Shown here: piece after piece, positions 1 to 7,477 of the stretch
Position numbering within the stretch: position 1 is the first letter of the stretch
Layout of the letters: every line of letters begins with the position of its first letter
Origin: an uncultured bacterium
GTDB lineage: Bacteria; Verrucomicrobiota; Kiritimatiellia; RFP12; UBA1067
NCBI GenBank assembly: GCA_902776615.1
Contig: CACYQU010000021.1
Coordinates: 1-34,486 of the forward strand
DNA length: 34,486 bases
Direction of reading: 5' to 3'
Notes under the pieces: generated by a model
Seen by the model: only the letters and a program-made list of their open reading frames with translations
Database searches by the model: none
What the model was told of the DNA's origin: nothing
Program-made: the position numbers and the translations under genes

Positions 1-24
1 CGTCTGGGAAGGCCTTCCCGGACG
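1..24. repeat. Short GC-rich inverted repeat at window edge
   Basis: The first 24 bases form a near-perfect hairpin: the arm starting CGTCTGGGAAGG is answered by CCTTCCCGGACG with one G:T-type mismatch. No T-run follows, so it is not a clear terminator. It could be a REP-like palindrome or the end of an element extending left of the window. Confidence 0.4.
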
Positions 25-247
25 GGCCGTTCTGTGCCGACACTATGTCGACTGAACAGTAGGATAGTTTACCAAATTCTGATTAGACAAGTCCCCGCTC
101 AGGTGAGCTCTCCTAGGTATCGCTTATTCAAGCGCGATTTTGCGAATCCGCCCCGATTTTGCCTGCTTTTAGGGTGATAACTTGCAATAATTGCAAATAT
201 ATCGCAAATATGCACTTTTGTGGTGTGTACGATAGATCGTTTTTGAG

Positions 248-286
248 GCAACGAACGCGTTCTCCGGCGCTTCGTTGCGCCTTTTT
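248..286 (+). terminator. Hairpin followed by a T-run, possible intrinsic terminator
   Basis: GCAACGAA (248-255) pairs with TTCGTTGC (271-278), and the sequence continues GCC then five Ts (282-286). This is the shape of a rho-independent terminator on the plus strand. No plus-strand gene is visible upstream in the window, so it may serve a transcript from outside or be part of a repeat. Confidence 0.35.
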
Positions 287-289
287 GGC

Positions 290-302
290 GGGGACTGTCC
301 CC
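290..302. repeat. GGGGACTGTCCCC palindrome
   Basis: A 13-bp palindrome, flanked by CTTTTTGG on the left and CAAAAGG on the right, which extends the dyad. The same 13-mer occurs exactly at 33666-33678 inside the RAYT transposase gene, and with mismatches at 631-643 and 34002-34014. From memory, such motifs occur near RAYT genes in PVC and related genomes. Confidence 0.55.
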
Positions 303-309
303 AAAAGGC

Positions 310-425
310 TTAGGGGTCGCTCAATTACCCCTTAGGGGTCGCTCAATTACCCCTTAGGGGTCGCTCACTTACCCCTTAGGGGTAGTTCACTTACCCCTTA
401 GGGGTTGTTCAACTACCCCTTAGGG
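310..425. repeat. 22-bp tandem repeat, five copies plus a partial sixth
   Basis: Units lie at 310-331, 332-353, 354-375, 376-397 and 398-419, followed by TTAGGG (420-425). Every unit carries TTAGGGGT, a 9-nt loop, then ACCCC, so each can fold as AGGGGT/ACCCCT. The arms are identical in all five copies. The loops drift from left to right: cgctcaatt, cgctcaatt, cgctcactt, agttcactt, tgttcaact. A 22-nt unit cannot encode a peptide repeat in a fixed frame. Confidence 0.85.
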
Positions 426-630
426 TGAATTTTGCTTACCTACCATCCAAGAGGTGTGGACGGGTGGCTGATTAGTGCGTTCACCCGCGCCGGACGCACT
501 CTATAACTGCACAAAATGAATTTTTGGCTAAAATCAAAAATATGCAATTATGGCACTTTACCGCATTCTGTGATAGGCGCCAAACATCACTCCCACGCCG
601 CATATTATATAACATTCTTCACGAGAATCA

Positions 631-643
631 GGAGACTGTCCCC
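631..643. repeat. Degenerate GGGGACTGTCCCC palindrome
   Basis: GGAGACTGTCCCC differs at one base from the palindrome at 290-302. It lies just beyond the end of the transposase remnant at 677-832, and a CACTGGGAG motif follows at about 668-676, which also occurs in the REP-like element near 33283. Confidence 0.4.
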
Positions 644-676
644 GCTTTCCTCCTGGCAGAGCGCTTCACTGGGAGC

Positions 677-832
677 TTATTCAAGCGTCATTCCGCTGAG
701 ACGCGCCTTGTACGCCTTCAGCGCTGTTTCTTGTTCCGGCGTTAGCACGTGTTCGTCGAGCACCCTCTGGTATGGGGTCCTCGGCTTGTCGTATGTGCAC
801 CTGTAGCCCTTGCCGTCCGGGCGGATGAAAAT
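677..832 (-). pseudogene. C-terminal remnant of an integrase-core (DDE) transposase
   Basis: Read on the minus strand, 51 codons up to a TAA at 677-679 encode a peptide containing YDKPRTPYQRVLD, then TPEQETALKAYKARL. This is how the extreme C-terminus of many rve-type insertion-sequence transposases looks, with a basic YDxPRTPYQR segment and then a short helix. Immediately upstream in the same frame come two tandem TAA codons (833-838), so the rest of the gene is gone. No terminal inverted repeat was found. The fragment ends about 65 bp before the tRNA-Asp gene. The family call is from remembered sequence similarity, not a search. Confidence 0.55.
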
Positions 833-848
833 TTATTAAAATACCCCC

Positions 849-878
849 TTGCGCGACGTGCCCAAAATATGATATACT
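849..878 (+). promoter_or_regulatory. Promoter for tRNA-Asp
   Basis: TTGCGC (849-854), an 18-nt spacer ending in TGA, then TATACT (873-878). Transcription would start near 885, about 15 nt before the tRNA. The same TTGCGC -35 box appears before the lipoprotein gene at 30427 and before coaC. Confidence 0.55.
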
Positions 879-899
879 ATCAATCACTTTCTGGAACAC

Positions 900-976
900 G
901 GGGTTGTGGCGCAATTGGTTAGCGCACTGGACTGTCGATCCGGGGGTTGCGGGTTCGAGCCCCGTCGACCCCGCCA
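900..976 (+). tRNA. tRNA-Asp (anticodon GTC)
   Basis: A full cloverleaf can be drawn. The acceptor GGGGTTG (900-906) pairs with CGACCCC (966-972) with one wobble pair. The D-stem is GCGC/GCGC. The anticodon stem CTGGA/TCCGG encloses loop CTGTCGA with anticodon GTC at 934-936. The T-arm has loop TTCGAGC. The discriminator is G and CCA is encoded (974-976). Length is 77 nt. A promoter lies just upstream. Confidence 0.95.
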
Positions 977-994
977 GTACGTGATTCTGCTTGT

Positions 995-1022
995 TGGGGT
1001 TCGAGTCCCTGCGAGGCAACCA
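995..1022 (+). pseudogene. Orphan 3' third of a tRNA (T-arm, acceptor strand, CCA)
   Basis: TGGGG (995-999), T-loop TTCGAGT, CCCTG, then seven acceptor nucleotides CGAGGCA, discriminator A and CCA (1020-1022). The geometry of a tRNA 3' end is exact, but the 18 bp separating it from tRNA-Asp are too few for any 5' half. It is either a decayed second tRNA of a cluster or a tRNA 3' end left as an integration attachment scar. Confidence 0.7.
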
Positions 1023-1064
1023 TTAAGTTTACCCCTCAAACTTCACTAAAACAAGCCCTTTTTG

Positions 1065-2129
1065 CTATTTTAGCACGCGGTGCAGAATATCATCAAGCTG
1101 CCCCTTGACCACCTCTAAAGAGAGCCTCTTCTCGAAGAATTCACGCGCTGCGGCGAAATATTCCTCGCGGCGACTCCAGTCGGCGCGGTATTCCTCGACC
1201 GCCTTGACCAGCGCCGCAGCGTCTCCGGCTGGAATGAACTTGATTGCCTTGCACTCCTTTGCATCAGGCGGATACCCCGTGCAGAACTCGTTTATCGTCG
1301 GTCGGCCGCAGGCCATGCACTCGTAAACCTTGTTCCCGATCACGCGAGCAGCCTTCGCCGTCGTGCCGAACACGCCAAGCACGACATCATGCGCCGATAT
1401 TACAGCCGGAACTTTCTCATACGGAACCCTGTCCAGAAACCGCACATTCTTCAAACCTGCGGCTTTCGCCTCGGTGGATGCCTTATAAGCGCCCCATCCG
1501 AGGAAATCCCATTCGATGGGCAGATTCTGGGTCATGCGAGCCGCTTCGACGATTGTCTCGGTTCCGTGCAGAGGAAGGTATGCGCCGTGATAGAGAACGC
1601 GAAACCTCCCGTCGGTCGGCGGCATCTCGCCGGTAGGTCGAAACACCTTCTCGTCCGTACCTGTAAAAAGCGGCGCCATTTTCTCGCGGGGAACTTCCAG
1701 ATACTCCGCAGCGAAGTCCACATGGCAGCTCGTATCCCATGTTATGAAATCCGGCATAGCCATGAGTTTGCGCTCCCACTTCAGAAGACGCTTCGCACGC
1801 GGCTCGTCTGCCTTCCACTTCTTCTGCTCAAGAACCTTCTTGTCCCACGCAGAGATCATCGGATCGAAAATCACCTTTATCCCGCGTCTGTGCGCCCATC
1901 GGCATGCGGCGGCGATATCACGCTGACGGCAAACCGGAACAAACACAAGATCGGGCTTCGCCCTGCGGCCCAATCCGCGGAGCCAAGCCTCTACATCGCC
2001 GAATCGGCAGCACCACTTGACGTCGAAAAACTCCACTTCCCACCCAAGCGCCCGGAACAGAGCCATATTCACACGGTTTTTGGAATATCCGTGATCGTAG
2101 CGTCCCCAGAAGAGAACTCTTTTTGTCAT
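1065..2129 (-). CDS. GT4-family glycosyltransferase
   Basis: The 354-aa product is likely a cytoplasmic retaining glycosyltransferase with a GT-B fold, adding a sugar to lipopolysaccharide or another surface glycan. The N-terminal domain is Rossmann-like. The GT4 C-terminal domain starts near residue 175 with VLYHGAYLPLHG. The nucleotide-sugar binding signature KVYECMACGRPTI lies near residues 267-279, where the Glu and the CG-P turn are typical. The start at 2129 is preceded by a strong GGAGGAGG ribosome binding site and overlaps the previous stop as ATGA. It is the last gene of a four-gene operon with an LpxL-like acyltransferase and another glycosyltransferase, so an envelope role is the best inference. 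Donor and acceptor are unknown. Confidence 0.85.
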   Translation of the reverse strand: MTKRVLFWGRYDHGYSKNRVNMALFRALGWEVEFFDVKWCCRFGDVEAWLRGLGRRAKPDLVFVPVCRQRDIAAACRWAHRRGIKVIFDPMISAWDKKVLEQKKWKADEPRAKRLLKWERKLMAMPDFITWDTSCHVDFAAEYLEVPREKMAPLFTGTDEKVFRPTGEMPPTDGRFRVLYHGAYLPLHGTETIVEAARMTQNLPIEWDFLGWGAYKASTEAKAAGLKNVRFLDRVPYEKVPAVISAHDVVLGVFGTTAKAARVIGNKVYECMACGRPTINEFCTGYPPDAKECKAIKFIPAGDAAALVKAVEEYRADWSRREEYFAAAREFFEKRLSLEVVKGQLDDILHRVLK

Positions 2130-3166
2130 CTGTACACCTCCTCCGCCCACTCGTACGGCTCGCTGTAGTCCACGCCGCAAAGCGTCTCGACCATAAACTT
2201 GAGAACTCTCGCGCCGTTGAACAGAGCATGATACCGCGCTCTTCCGGCATGCGCCACGCGCACTCGCGCATCATCGTGCGCATTGTACCACATTATCTTC
2301 TCCGCCAAATCGTCCGGTCCGTCGAAATAGACCGTCTCTTCGTCGGAGAAGAACCGTTGCATCTGGTTCTTCGCGCTCTGGAATGTAAGTATCCCATAAC
2401 CCATCAAATGGGCGATGCGGTCAGACGAATACCACTTGTCGCCTTCCTTGCGGTTCAGGTTCAACGACATCTTCGACGTGGCGAGCACGGTTTCATACTG
2501 CGCCCCCCAGATAGACGGCGTATCTATGCCAAAGAAGTCCGCCCTGAGCCGTCCGTCGATTTTCGGGCGCAAGGCTCCGAGCAAATCCAGGCGAGGATCG
2601 CCCTTTCTCGGATTCGCGGCGTAGAAGAGATCCCGCACAAAATCGGTTTTTGCCGAGTTGTCGCCATGCTCCATCGAAGGATCGCTTGGATTCGGCATGT
2701 ATGCTACAACATTGCGACCGTTGCACCAGCTTCGCAGATCCTCGCCCGCCGTAGTCACGAAGAGTCCGTCGCAACTCTCCATACGATCGGAGATTTGCCG
2801 TCTGGTGGACTCTTGCCAGATCGGATCAACATTGAAATGCGCGATTTTCACGCCAGGAAGCGCGCGTCGAATGGCGAAAAGCGTTTCGTTCTTTATGTAG
2901 TCGCAATGACCAAGCAGCACCACATCCGGACGGAAATTCTCGGCCGTCAGCAAGAGCTTGCGGTTGGTTATCACCCCGCCAAGCGCGCGTATGCCGACAG
3001 GCGCAAGAAGCCGCGCCATATCACGATCCGAGAACTCGCACAGCCGCCAGTCGTTGCGTATTGCGCCGCACATGAGTTTGCGTCCCGGCCCCATTCTGAG
3101 ATTGCCGTACCGGCGAATCATGAGATTGTCGACAAGAAGAATCCTGAGCATTGGGAAGTCCGTCAC
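2126..3166 (-). CDS. CgeB-like glycosyltransferase
   Basis: The 346-aa product resembles CgeB-type proteins: an N-terminal Rossmann-like half (LRILLVDNLMIRR near residues 7-19) and a C-terminal glycosyltransferase domain of the Glyco_trans_1_2 type. In the latter the segment YSSDRIAHLMGYGILTFQSA and a following VYFDGPDDLAEKI are characteristic. The start shown is a GTG overlapping the upstream TGA as GTGA, which fits translational coupling; an ATG at 3151 in the same frame is an alternative. It sits between an LpxL-like acyltransferase and a GT4 enzyme, suggesting surface glycan or lipopolysaccharide core work. The substrate cannot be read from the sequence. Confidence 0.75.
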   Translation of the reverse strand: MTDFPMLRILLVDNLMIRRYGNLRMGPGRKLMCGAIRNDWRLCEFSDRDMARLLAPVGIRALGGVITNRKLLLTAENFRPDVVLLGHCDYIKNETLFAIRRALPGVKIAHFNVDPIWQESTRRQISDRMESCDGLFVTTAGEDLRSWCNGRNVVAYMPNPSDPSMEHGDNSAKTDFVRDLFYAANPRKGDPRLDLLGALRPKIDGRLRADFFGIDTPSIWGAQYETVLATSKMSLNLNRKEGDKWYSSDRIAHLMGYGILTFQSAKNQMQRFFSDEETVYFDGPDDLAEKIMWYNAHDDARVRVAHAGRARYHALFNGARVLKFMVETLCGVDYSEPYEWAEEVYR

Positions 3167-4158
3167 TTCGAACCCGCCTTTCTCTCGCGATCCTCAAGCG
3201 TCGCCAGATCTTCAGACGTGGGGCGCTTGCGGAAACAGTTGTAGTTCAACACCCAGCACGACGGATGGCGCCGTATCACGCGCTCCAGATCACGCAGGCA
3301 ACGCTGGGTCGTATCCCACATGTCACGCGCCTCGTCGCACGGAATAAGATCGACAATCTCGCACCGGTACCGTCCGTCGCGCAGCGGACGCGACCACGCG
3401 ACGGCAATCGGCACTCTGCCTTTCGCGGCGAAGAATGCAGGTGCGGCAGATACCGGATGGGGACGGCCGAAAAAGCGCACCCACACGCCGCCGTCCTTGG
3501 GACTTACCACCTGATCGACCAAAAGACCAAGCGACTTGCCGCTCCTCACGCCGTCCATAAGCTGGCGGAACGCGCCGTCGGCGCGGACGATCTCCTGTCC
3601 AATGGACGTTCGGGCCTTCATCAGCAAATCGGTCATTCCGCTGGTTCCGATGTTTTTTGCCACAGACATCATGCGATGGCCATGGAGATACGCCAGCTGC
3701 GACAGTATCTCCCAGCAGCCAATGTGTCCCGAGACGGTCACGGCAGGCCTGTTCTCGGAAAGAAAGCGCCTCGCGCGCTCGTCAAGTTCGCCGGCTTTCG
3801 CCACGCGGGCACGCGCCTTGAAGCACGTCCAGAAAGCATGACCAACGCTTCTTGCCATGTTGCGGTAGCTTCGGCGGATGATCAGCTCTTCTGCGCGTGT
3901 AGGGGTGTATGCAAGCGACGGCGGCCAATATCGCTGCTCGACAGGATAATCGCCCGTGATGACACGAAGATTCGCCAACGCGTACTTTCTGCCCCGTCGG
4001 TCAAGGCGGTACATCGCCGCAGAAAGAAAGTCGCACAGCCTCAGCATCGCACGGCGCGGCAGAACGGCAAACACAGCGACACCGGCCAATATGCCAATCC
4101 ACTCGAAAGGCAACCTAACCGTTCGCATAAAGCGCCTCCACCTGCGCGAAACCTTCAT
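3163..4158 (-). CDS. LpxL/HtrB-family lipid A acyltransferase
   Basis: The 331-aa product belongs to the lysophospholipid acyltransferase family that transfers a secondary acyl chain onto lipid A precursors at the inner membrane. The catalytic HX4E motif is visible as GHIGCWE (His145, Glu150). A hydrophobic N-terminal stretch (about residues 18-34) would anchor it. Length matches the family (about 300-330 aa). The start at 4158 overlaps the previous stop as ATGA. A longer reading to 4323 is possible but would run back into the HD gene and lacks family similarity. Presence of this gene implies an outer membrane with lipid A. Which acyl chain and position it uses is not known. Confidence 0.85.
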   Translation of the reverse strand: MKVSRRWRRFMRTVRLPFEWIGILAGVAVFAVLPRRAMLRLCDFLSAAMYRLDRRGRKYALANLRVITGDYPVEQRYWPPSLAYTPTRAEELIIRRSYRNMARSVGHAFWTCFKARARVAKAGELDERARRFLSENRPAVTVSGHIGCWEILSQLAYLHGHRMMSVAKNIGTSGMTDLLMKARTSIGQEIVRADGAFRQLMDGVRSGKSLGLLVDQVVSPKDGGVWVRFFGRPHPVSAAPAFFAAKGRVPIAVAWSRPLRDGRYRCEIVDLIPCDEARDMWDTTQRCLRDLERVIRRHPSCWVLNYNCFRKRPTSEDLATLEDRERKAGSK

Positions 4159-4964
4159 TTGGGCGAAACTCCTTCCGATAGCACGCTCTCGGCTAGGTCG
4201 CACACGCGATCGACTGCCGGATCGTCGGAAAGCCGATGGAGAAAATCGCGCCTGAAAGCCAAATGGCCGCGCTCCGCACAAAGCCTCCGCGACGTCCTGT
4301 AATAGAGACCCGAAATCATCCAACCGACCTGAATCATCACAAAATCCGAAAGCGACTTTATCGCCTGATAGTCCACCGGGCTACGAGCCTCTATGCAGGC
4401 TACAACCTCCGCACTCGGCGGCTTATCCGTGGCAAGGTTCCAAAACGCTCGCGAATCCTTGCGCCAATCGACGGTCGCTATCTCCGCCTGAAGCACACGG
4501 AAGATGTCGAGCTTGTCGGCGTCGCGCACAGCCTGCGCCGCAGCAAGCGTAACCCTGTCGAGACCGTCCGGCAGATCGCGGCGATTATGGTATAGTATCG
4601 CCGCCAGCACGGATTCCGGACGCGACGCTCCAACCGCAGCAAGCCAGCCCTTGCTCTTCACTATCTGATGCGAGAAGACCGCATGGTCGATGGAATCGGC
4701 ATCCCGGAAAGTGTTGTACAGCTTCAACTGTTCATATCGGCCGGTGTCGTGCAGAAGCGCCGCTGCGAGCGCGCATTCGCGCTCCAGCGGATCGAAGCCC
4801 TCGCCATCGGCTATGGCGGCCGCGTTCTTGACGACAAAGCCCGTGTGAGCCCGCTTCAGCTGCATCAGCCTAGGCAGTGCGCCATCAGACAAACGATACG
4901 TATCAACGTATTCGTCGTACATGCGCAACAGCGGTCCGAGACAATCTTCATCATTCTGTGACAT
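4155..4964 (-). CDS. HD-domain phosphohydrolase
   Basis: The 269-aa protein carries an HD metal-dependent phosphohydrolase domain: His40, the LLHDTGR doublet (His72-Asp73), further histidines at 94, 99 and 126, and an Asp in the VRDADKLD segment (about 148-153). These are the ligands expected in order. The substrate is unknown; HD proteins hydrolyse nucleotides, cyclic dinucleotides or other phosphoesters. It is the first gene of the operon with the acyltransferase and two glycosyltransferases. A TGGTATAAT box ends 6 nt before the ATG and there is no Shine-Dalgarno, so the mRNA is probably leaderless. The link to envelope synthesis is by context only. Confidence 0.8.
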   Translation of the reverse strand: MSQNDEDCLGPLLRMYDEYVDTYRLSDGALPRLMQLKRAHTGFVVKNAAAIADGEGFDPLERECALAAALLHDTGRYEQLKLYNTFRDADSIDHAVFSHQIVKSKGWLAAVGASRPESVLAAILYHNRRDLPDGLDRVTLAAAQAVRDADKLDIFRVLQAEIATVDWRKDSRAFWNLATDKPPSAEVVACIEARSPVDYQAIKSLSDFVMIQVGWMISGLYYRTSRRLCAERGHLAFRRDFLHRLSDDPAVDRVCDLAESVLSEGVSPK

Positions 4965-4970
4965 GTTCGT

Positions 4971-4979
4971 ATTATACCA
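4971..4979 (-). promoter_or_regulatory. Extended -10 promoter, 6 nt before the HD-protein start
   Basis: On the minus strand this reads TGGTATAAT, then ACGAAC, then ATG. No clear -35 box is seen, which fits an extended -10 promoter. Transcription would begin at or next to the start codon. Confidence 0.6.
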
Positions 4980-4983
4980 TATC

Positions 4984-6012
4984 CTATCGCATTTCGCGCT
5001 GGCCGGAACGCCGGTGCATCACACGCACGAGCTCCGTAGTGATCAACGCGTCGATCGACCCTGCCGACGATACCGACTTCTCTCTGAGCGCCATGAACCT
5101 ATGCCACGCCGCACGCAGCTCACGCGCATCCCACTTCTCAAGAAAGCCCGTCTGCTTCTTTATCGCCCAGGGGCTCATGCCTTCGGTCAAATCGGCAGAG
5201 CGTCCGCGAGCCTGCGCGTCCTTGAACTCGCATAGTTGGCGGAAGAACTTCTCAAGCACGGTCGTAACCATCACCGCAAAACCGCTCTCGCCCTCAAACT
5301 GCGAAATGGCAGATAGCGCGGCATCGATGTTTCTCGCTCCGACGGCTTCGGTAATCGTCCACGGCGCAGGCTCGACGCCAACCCCTTGCGATGATATCGC
5401 GGCGACATCCTCCGCAGTGACAGTATGGCTCGACGGACCGAGGTAGTCGCGCATCTTCGCAAGTTCGCTCATCAACGAGCGGGAATCCACTCCGACGCGC
5501 GCGACGAACGCCTCTAGCGCTCCGCGATCAAAGCGCAGATTCATCTCTCCAGCGGCTTCGGCGACGCGTTCTGCGGCGGCGCGAGCCGCCTCCCATGGTT
5601 TGGCGGACGAAAAGGACACGATCTCTGCCACGCTCTTCAGCGTCTTGGCGAAGATGGACGTCATCAGCAGCTTCGGCCCCGAAAGTATGAAGTGCTGGTT
5701 TTCGGGCAGCGGACTCGCCGCCAGTTTGCCGGCGAACTTTTCCAGACCCGCCTTCACCGCCGACGATGCGGCTCTGCCGCCCGACTGAGGCAGAAAGTGA
5801 ACGTTCTTCCACCATGTAACCTTGCATGGCTCCAGGAACGGCGGTGTCGAAAAACTTGCATCGGCTTCGCGCAAATCGGCGAGTTGCAGATCTTCGTTGG
5901 TGGAATTCAGCGAATCGACAACCTCCAACCACCGCTCATCGCCAATGATGCGCTTGGCTGTTTCCGTGACGAGATAGTCGTCTTCACCGATTATGACATG
6001 CAAGTTTGCCAT
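4984..6012 (-). CDS. holA: DNA polymerase III subunit delta
   Basis: The 342-aa product resembles HolA, the clamp-loader subunit that opens the beta sliding clamp. It shows the short N-terminal pattern VIIGEDDYLV, a middle AAA-like region with LPENQHFILSG in place of the usual strand, and a helical collar domain ending near residue 335. HolA is poorly conserved, so the call relies on overall pattern and length (about 340 aa). The start at 6012 (MANLHVIIG) gives the usual N-terminus and overlaps the end of lgt by 29 bp. An in-frame ATG at 6033 would lengthen the overlap. It is the last gene of the ftsB-like, protease-like, lgt, holA run. Confidence 0.75.
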   Translation of the reverse strand: MANLHVIIGEDDYLVTETAKRIIGDERWLEVVDSLNSTNEDLQLADLREADASFSTPPFLEPCKVTWWKNVHFLPQSGGRAASSAVKAGLEKFAGKLAASPLPENQHFILSGPKLLMTSIFAKTLKSVAEIVSFSSAKPWEAARAAAERVAEAAGEMNLRFDRGALEAFVARVGVDSRSLMSELAKMRDYLGPSSHTVTAEDVAAISSQGVGVEPAPWTITEAVGARNIDAALSAISQFEGESGFAVMVTTVLEKFFRQLCEFKDAQARGRSADLTEGMSPWAIKKQTGFLEKWDARELRAAWHRFMALREKSVSSAGSIDALITTELVRVMHRRSGQREMR

Positions 6013-6766
6013 ATGCGATAAACACTGCGCCAAGCGCGATTGTCGCCAATGAAATCGTCTGGCTTATGCTGAACGGCCCTACCGCCGCGCGCGGATCGCC
6101 ACGCAGATATTCCATGCAGAACCTGAGTACGCCATAGCCGACGAGATAGAACCCGGCCGTGTACCGACGCAGACGCACATACACGGCCAGCAACACCGCA
6201 AACAAAACCAGCAAGGCCGCCGCCTCGAACAACTGCGTCGGCAGAACCGGCAGAGAACAAACGGCCGACGGCTTCAGAAGTCCTGTCGAGACCTGCTCGT
6301 ACCATGCCGGCGAATGCATCGGAAACGACACCGCGAATGGCGAGTCGCCCAGTCTGCCATAGCAACATCCATAGAAAAAACAACCTATCCGGCCACATGC
6401 ATGGCCAAGAGGTATTACCGTGCATATCACGTCCGCAAGCGCGAGAGGACGCTCCTTTTTGAAAAGACACCATGCGAAGAACACCGCCACGGCAAGGATC
6501 AGACCGCCATAGAACATCAGCCCCCCCTGGTCGATGCGCAGAATTGACGCCGGATTCGCCGCGAACTCGCTCTTCCAGTGCTCTATCACATAGGCGGCCC
6601 GGCTGCCGGTTATTCCGCCAGCCATGAGCAGCATGAACAGATTGGAGAGATCCTTTCGCCCGATGAGCCGCTCGGCAATCGACCAACACAGCAGGAAGCC
6701 AATCGCCATGCACACTCCGTATGTGCGCACATGAATGAATCCCATATCCAAAAGAGTCGGAAACAC
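5984..6766 (-). CDS. lgt: Prolipoprotein diacylglyceryl transferase
   Basis: Lgt moves a diacylglyceryl group from phosphatidylglycerol onto the lipobox cysteine of lipoprotein precursors at the inner membrane. The 260-aa protein has about seven hydrophobic segments, the RIDQGGLMFYGGLI loop (77-90) and the signature GHACGRIGCFFYGCCYGR (121-138), a common variant of the Lgt motif outside Proteobacteria. The C-terminal arginine segment FCMEYLRGDPR is also present. Only three bases separate its start from the stop of the upstream protease-like gene, so they are cotranscribed. At least two lipoproteins that would need it are encoded in this window (at 29435 and 30484). Confidence 0.95.
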   Translation of the reverse strand: MFPTLLDMGFIHVRTYGVCMAIGFLLCWSIAERLIGRKDLSNLFMLLMAGGITGSRAAYVIEHWKSEFAANPASILRIDQGGLMFYGGLILAVAVFFAWCLFKKERPLALADVICTVIPLGHACGRIGCFFYGCCYGRLGDSPFAVSFPMHSPAWYEQVSTGLLKPSAVCSLPVLPTQLFEAAALLVLFAVLLAVYVRLRRYTAGFYLVGYGVLRFCMEYLRGDPRAAVGPFSISQTISLATIALGAVFIAYGKLACHNR

Positions 6767-6769
6767 GCG

Positions 6770-7474
6770 TCAACTCCTTTTGAACAGCCCAAGCGCCCAA
6801 AGCGCGCCGCGCCATGCGAAAAGCCCGGCAGAAACATATGCCGACATGACGCGCGTCATGATAAAGCCTCCAGTATGCGCAAACGTAAGCTGCGTCGTCG
6901 ACGCCAGCCACACCAGTATCAGGGCAACGTTCACCAGGTAGATGAACACCCATGAAAATATTCGACCGTAGAGTTTGACGTCAGGCTGGCGCTGGGTCAG
7001 CGTCTCGAGAGTGAACAGAAAATGGAACGCCCATGTAAAGCCGATCAAAAACATCCAGAGCGGCAAAAACGGCAGAGGACGCATGAACGCCGAGGTCACA
7101 AGCGCTACGACAACCACCACGAAAGTGTAGAAGGGAAAGAAGTATGGCGCAAGCGTTATGAGGAAGTTCGACTTGGTGAGTTTCACGCTTCCGCCACTCT
7201 CGCTCACACGAACGTCGGACGGTCTTGCGCCAAAGAGCAACCCCCATAGCGCATGCGTCAACTCGTGGCCAAGCACATACATTCGCACCGGGTGGCTGAT
7301 GGTGGTCCAGCAAAGGGCAAACGCCGCCATACCGGCGAGAAGCGAAATCGCCTCAACGGAAAACGCCCCGCCGCCACCTGCCGCCTCCACGATGGCATCC
7401 ACAAGCGCGCGAGAAAAACCCCAGCACGCCGGAAGCAGCGCAAGCCCTAGCAGCCACCTGAGAAAACCGGCCAT
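6770..7474 (-). CDS. Membrane metallopeptidase-like protein with HELTH motif (M50-like)
   Basis: The 234-aa polytopic membrane protein carries LGHELTHALWG, a zinc-binding HExxH motif (His70, Glu71, His74), at the end of its second hydrophobic region. This placement and the YFFPFYTFVVVVV segment after it recall M50/site-2 protease-like proteins. I do not see the LDG or NPDG motif that supplies the third zinc ligand in classical M50 enzymes, so the activity is uncertain. It has at least five predicted membrane segments. It lies between an FtsB-like gene and lgt with 3-bp gaps on both sides, so expression is tied to division and lipoprotein functions. The specific substrate is unknown. Confidence 0.6.
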   Translation of the reverse strand: MAGFLRWLLGLALLPACWGFSRALVDAIVEAAGGGGAFSVEAISLLAGMAAFALCWTTISHPVRMYVLGHELTHALWGLLFGARPSDVRVSESGGSVKLTKSNFLITLAPYFFPFYTFVVVVVALVTSAFMRPLPFLPLWMFLIGFTWAFHFLFTLETLTQRQPDVKLYGRIFSWVFIYLVNVALILVWLASTTQLTFAHTGGFIMTRVMSAYVSAGLFAWRGALWALGLFKRS

Positions 7475-7477
7475 AGT

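Larger units (their letters stand above)
25..676. other. Gene-free stretch with hairpins and a repeat array
   Basis: I see no convincing protein gene here; the short frames have no recognisable motif and no ribosome binding site. Positions 130-240 are AT-rich, with CGATTTTGC occurring twice and TTGCAA occurring twice three bases apart. The notable elements are listed separately: a hairpin followed by Ts, two GGGGACTGTCCCC-type palindromes and a 22-bp tandem array. The stretch looks like a graveyard of small mobile or repetitive elements beside a tRNA. Confidence 0.6.

Noticed and set aside
310-425. CRISPR array
   Set aside because: Units are contiguous 22-mers with no unique spacers of 30 nt or more and no cas genes are present.
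681-1019. Open frame across the tRNA-Asp gene on the minus strand
   Set aside because: It is the classic false protein read from a tRNA (GLEPATPGSTVQ-type peptide).
1025-1043. Terminator after the GT4 gene
   Set aside because: The AAGTTT/AAACTT stem is weak and has no T-run in the correct direction.
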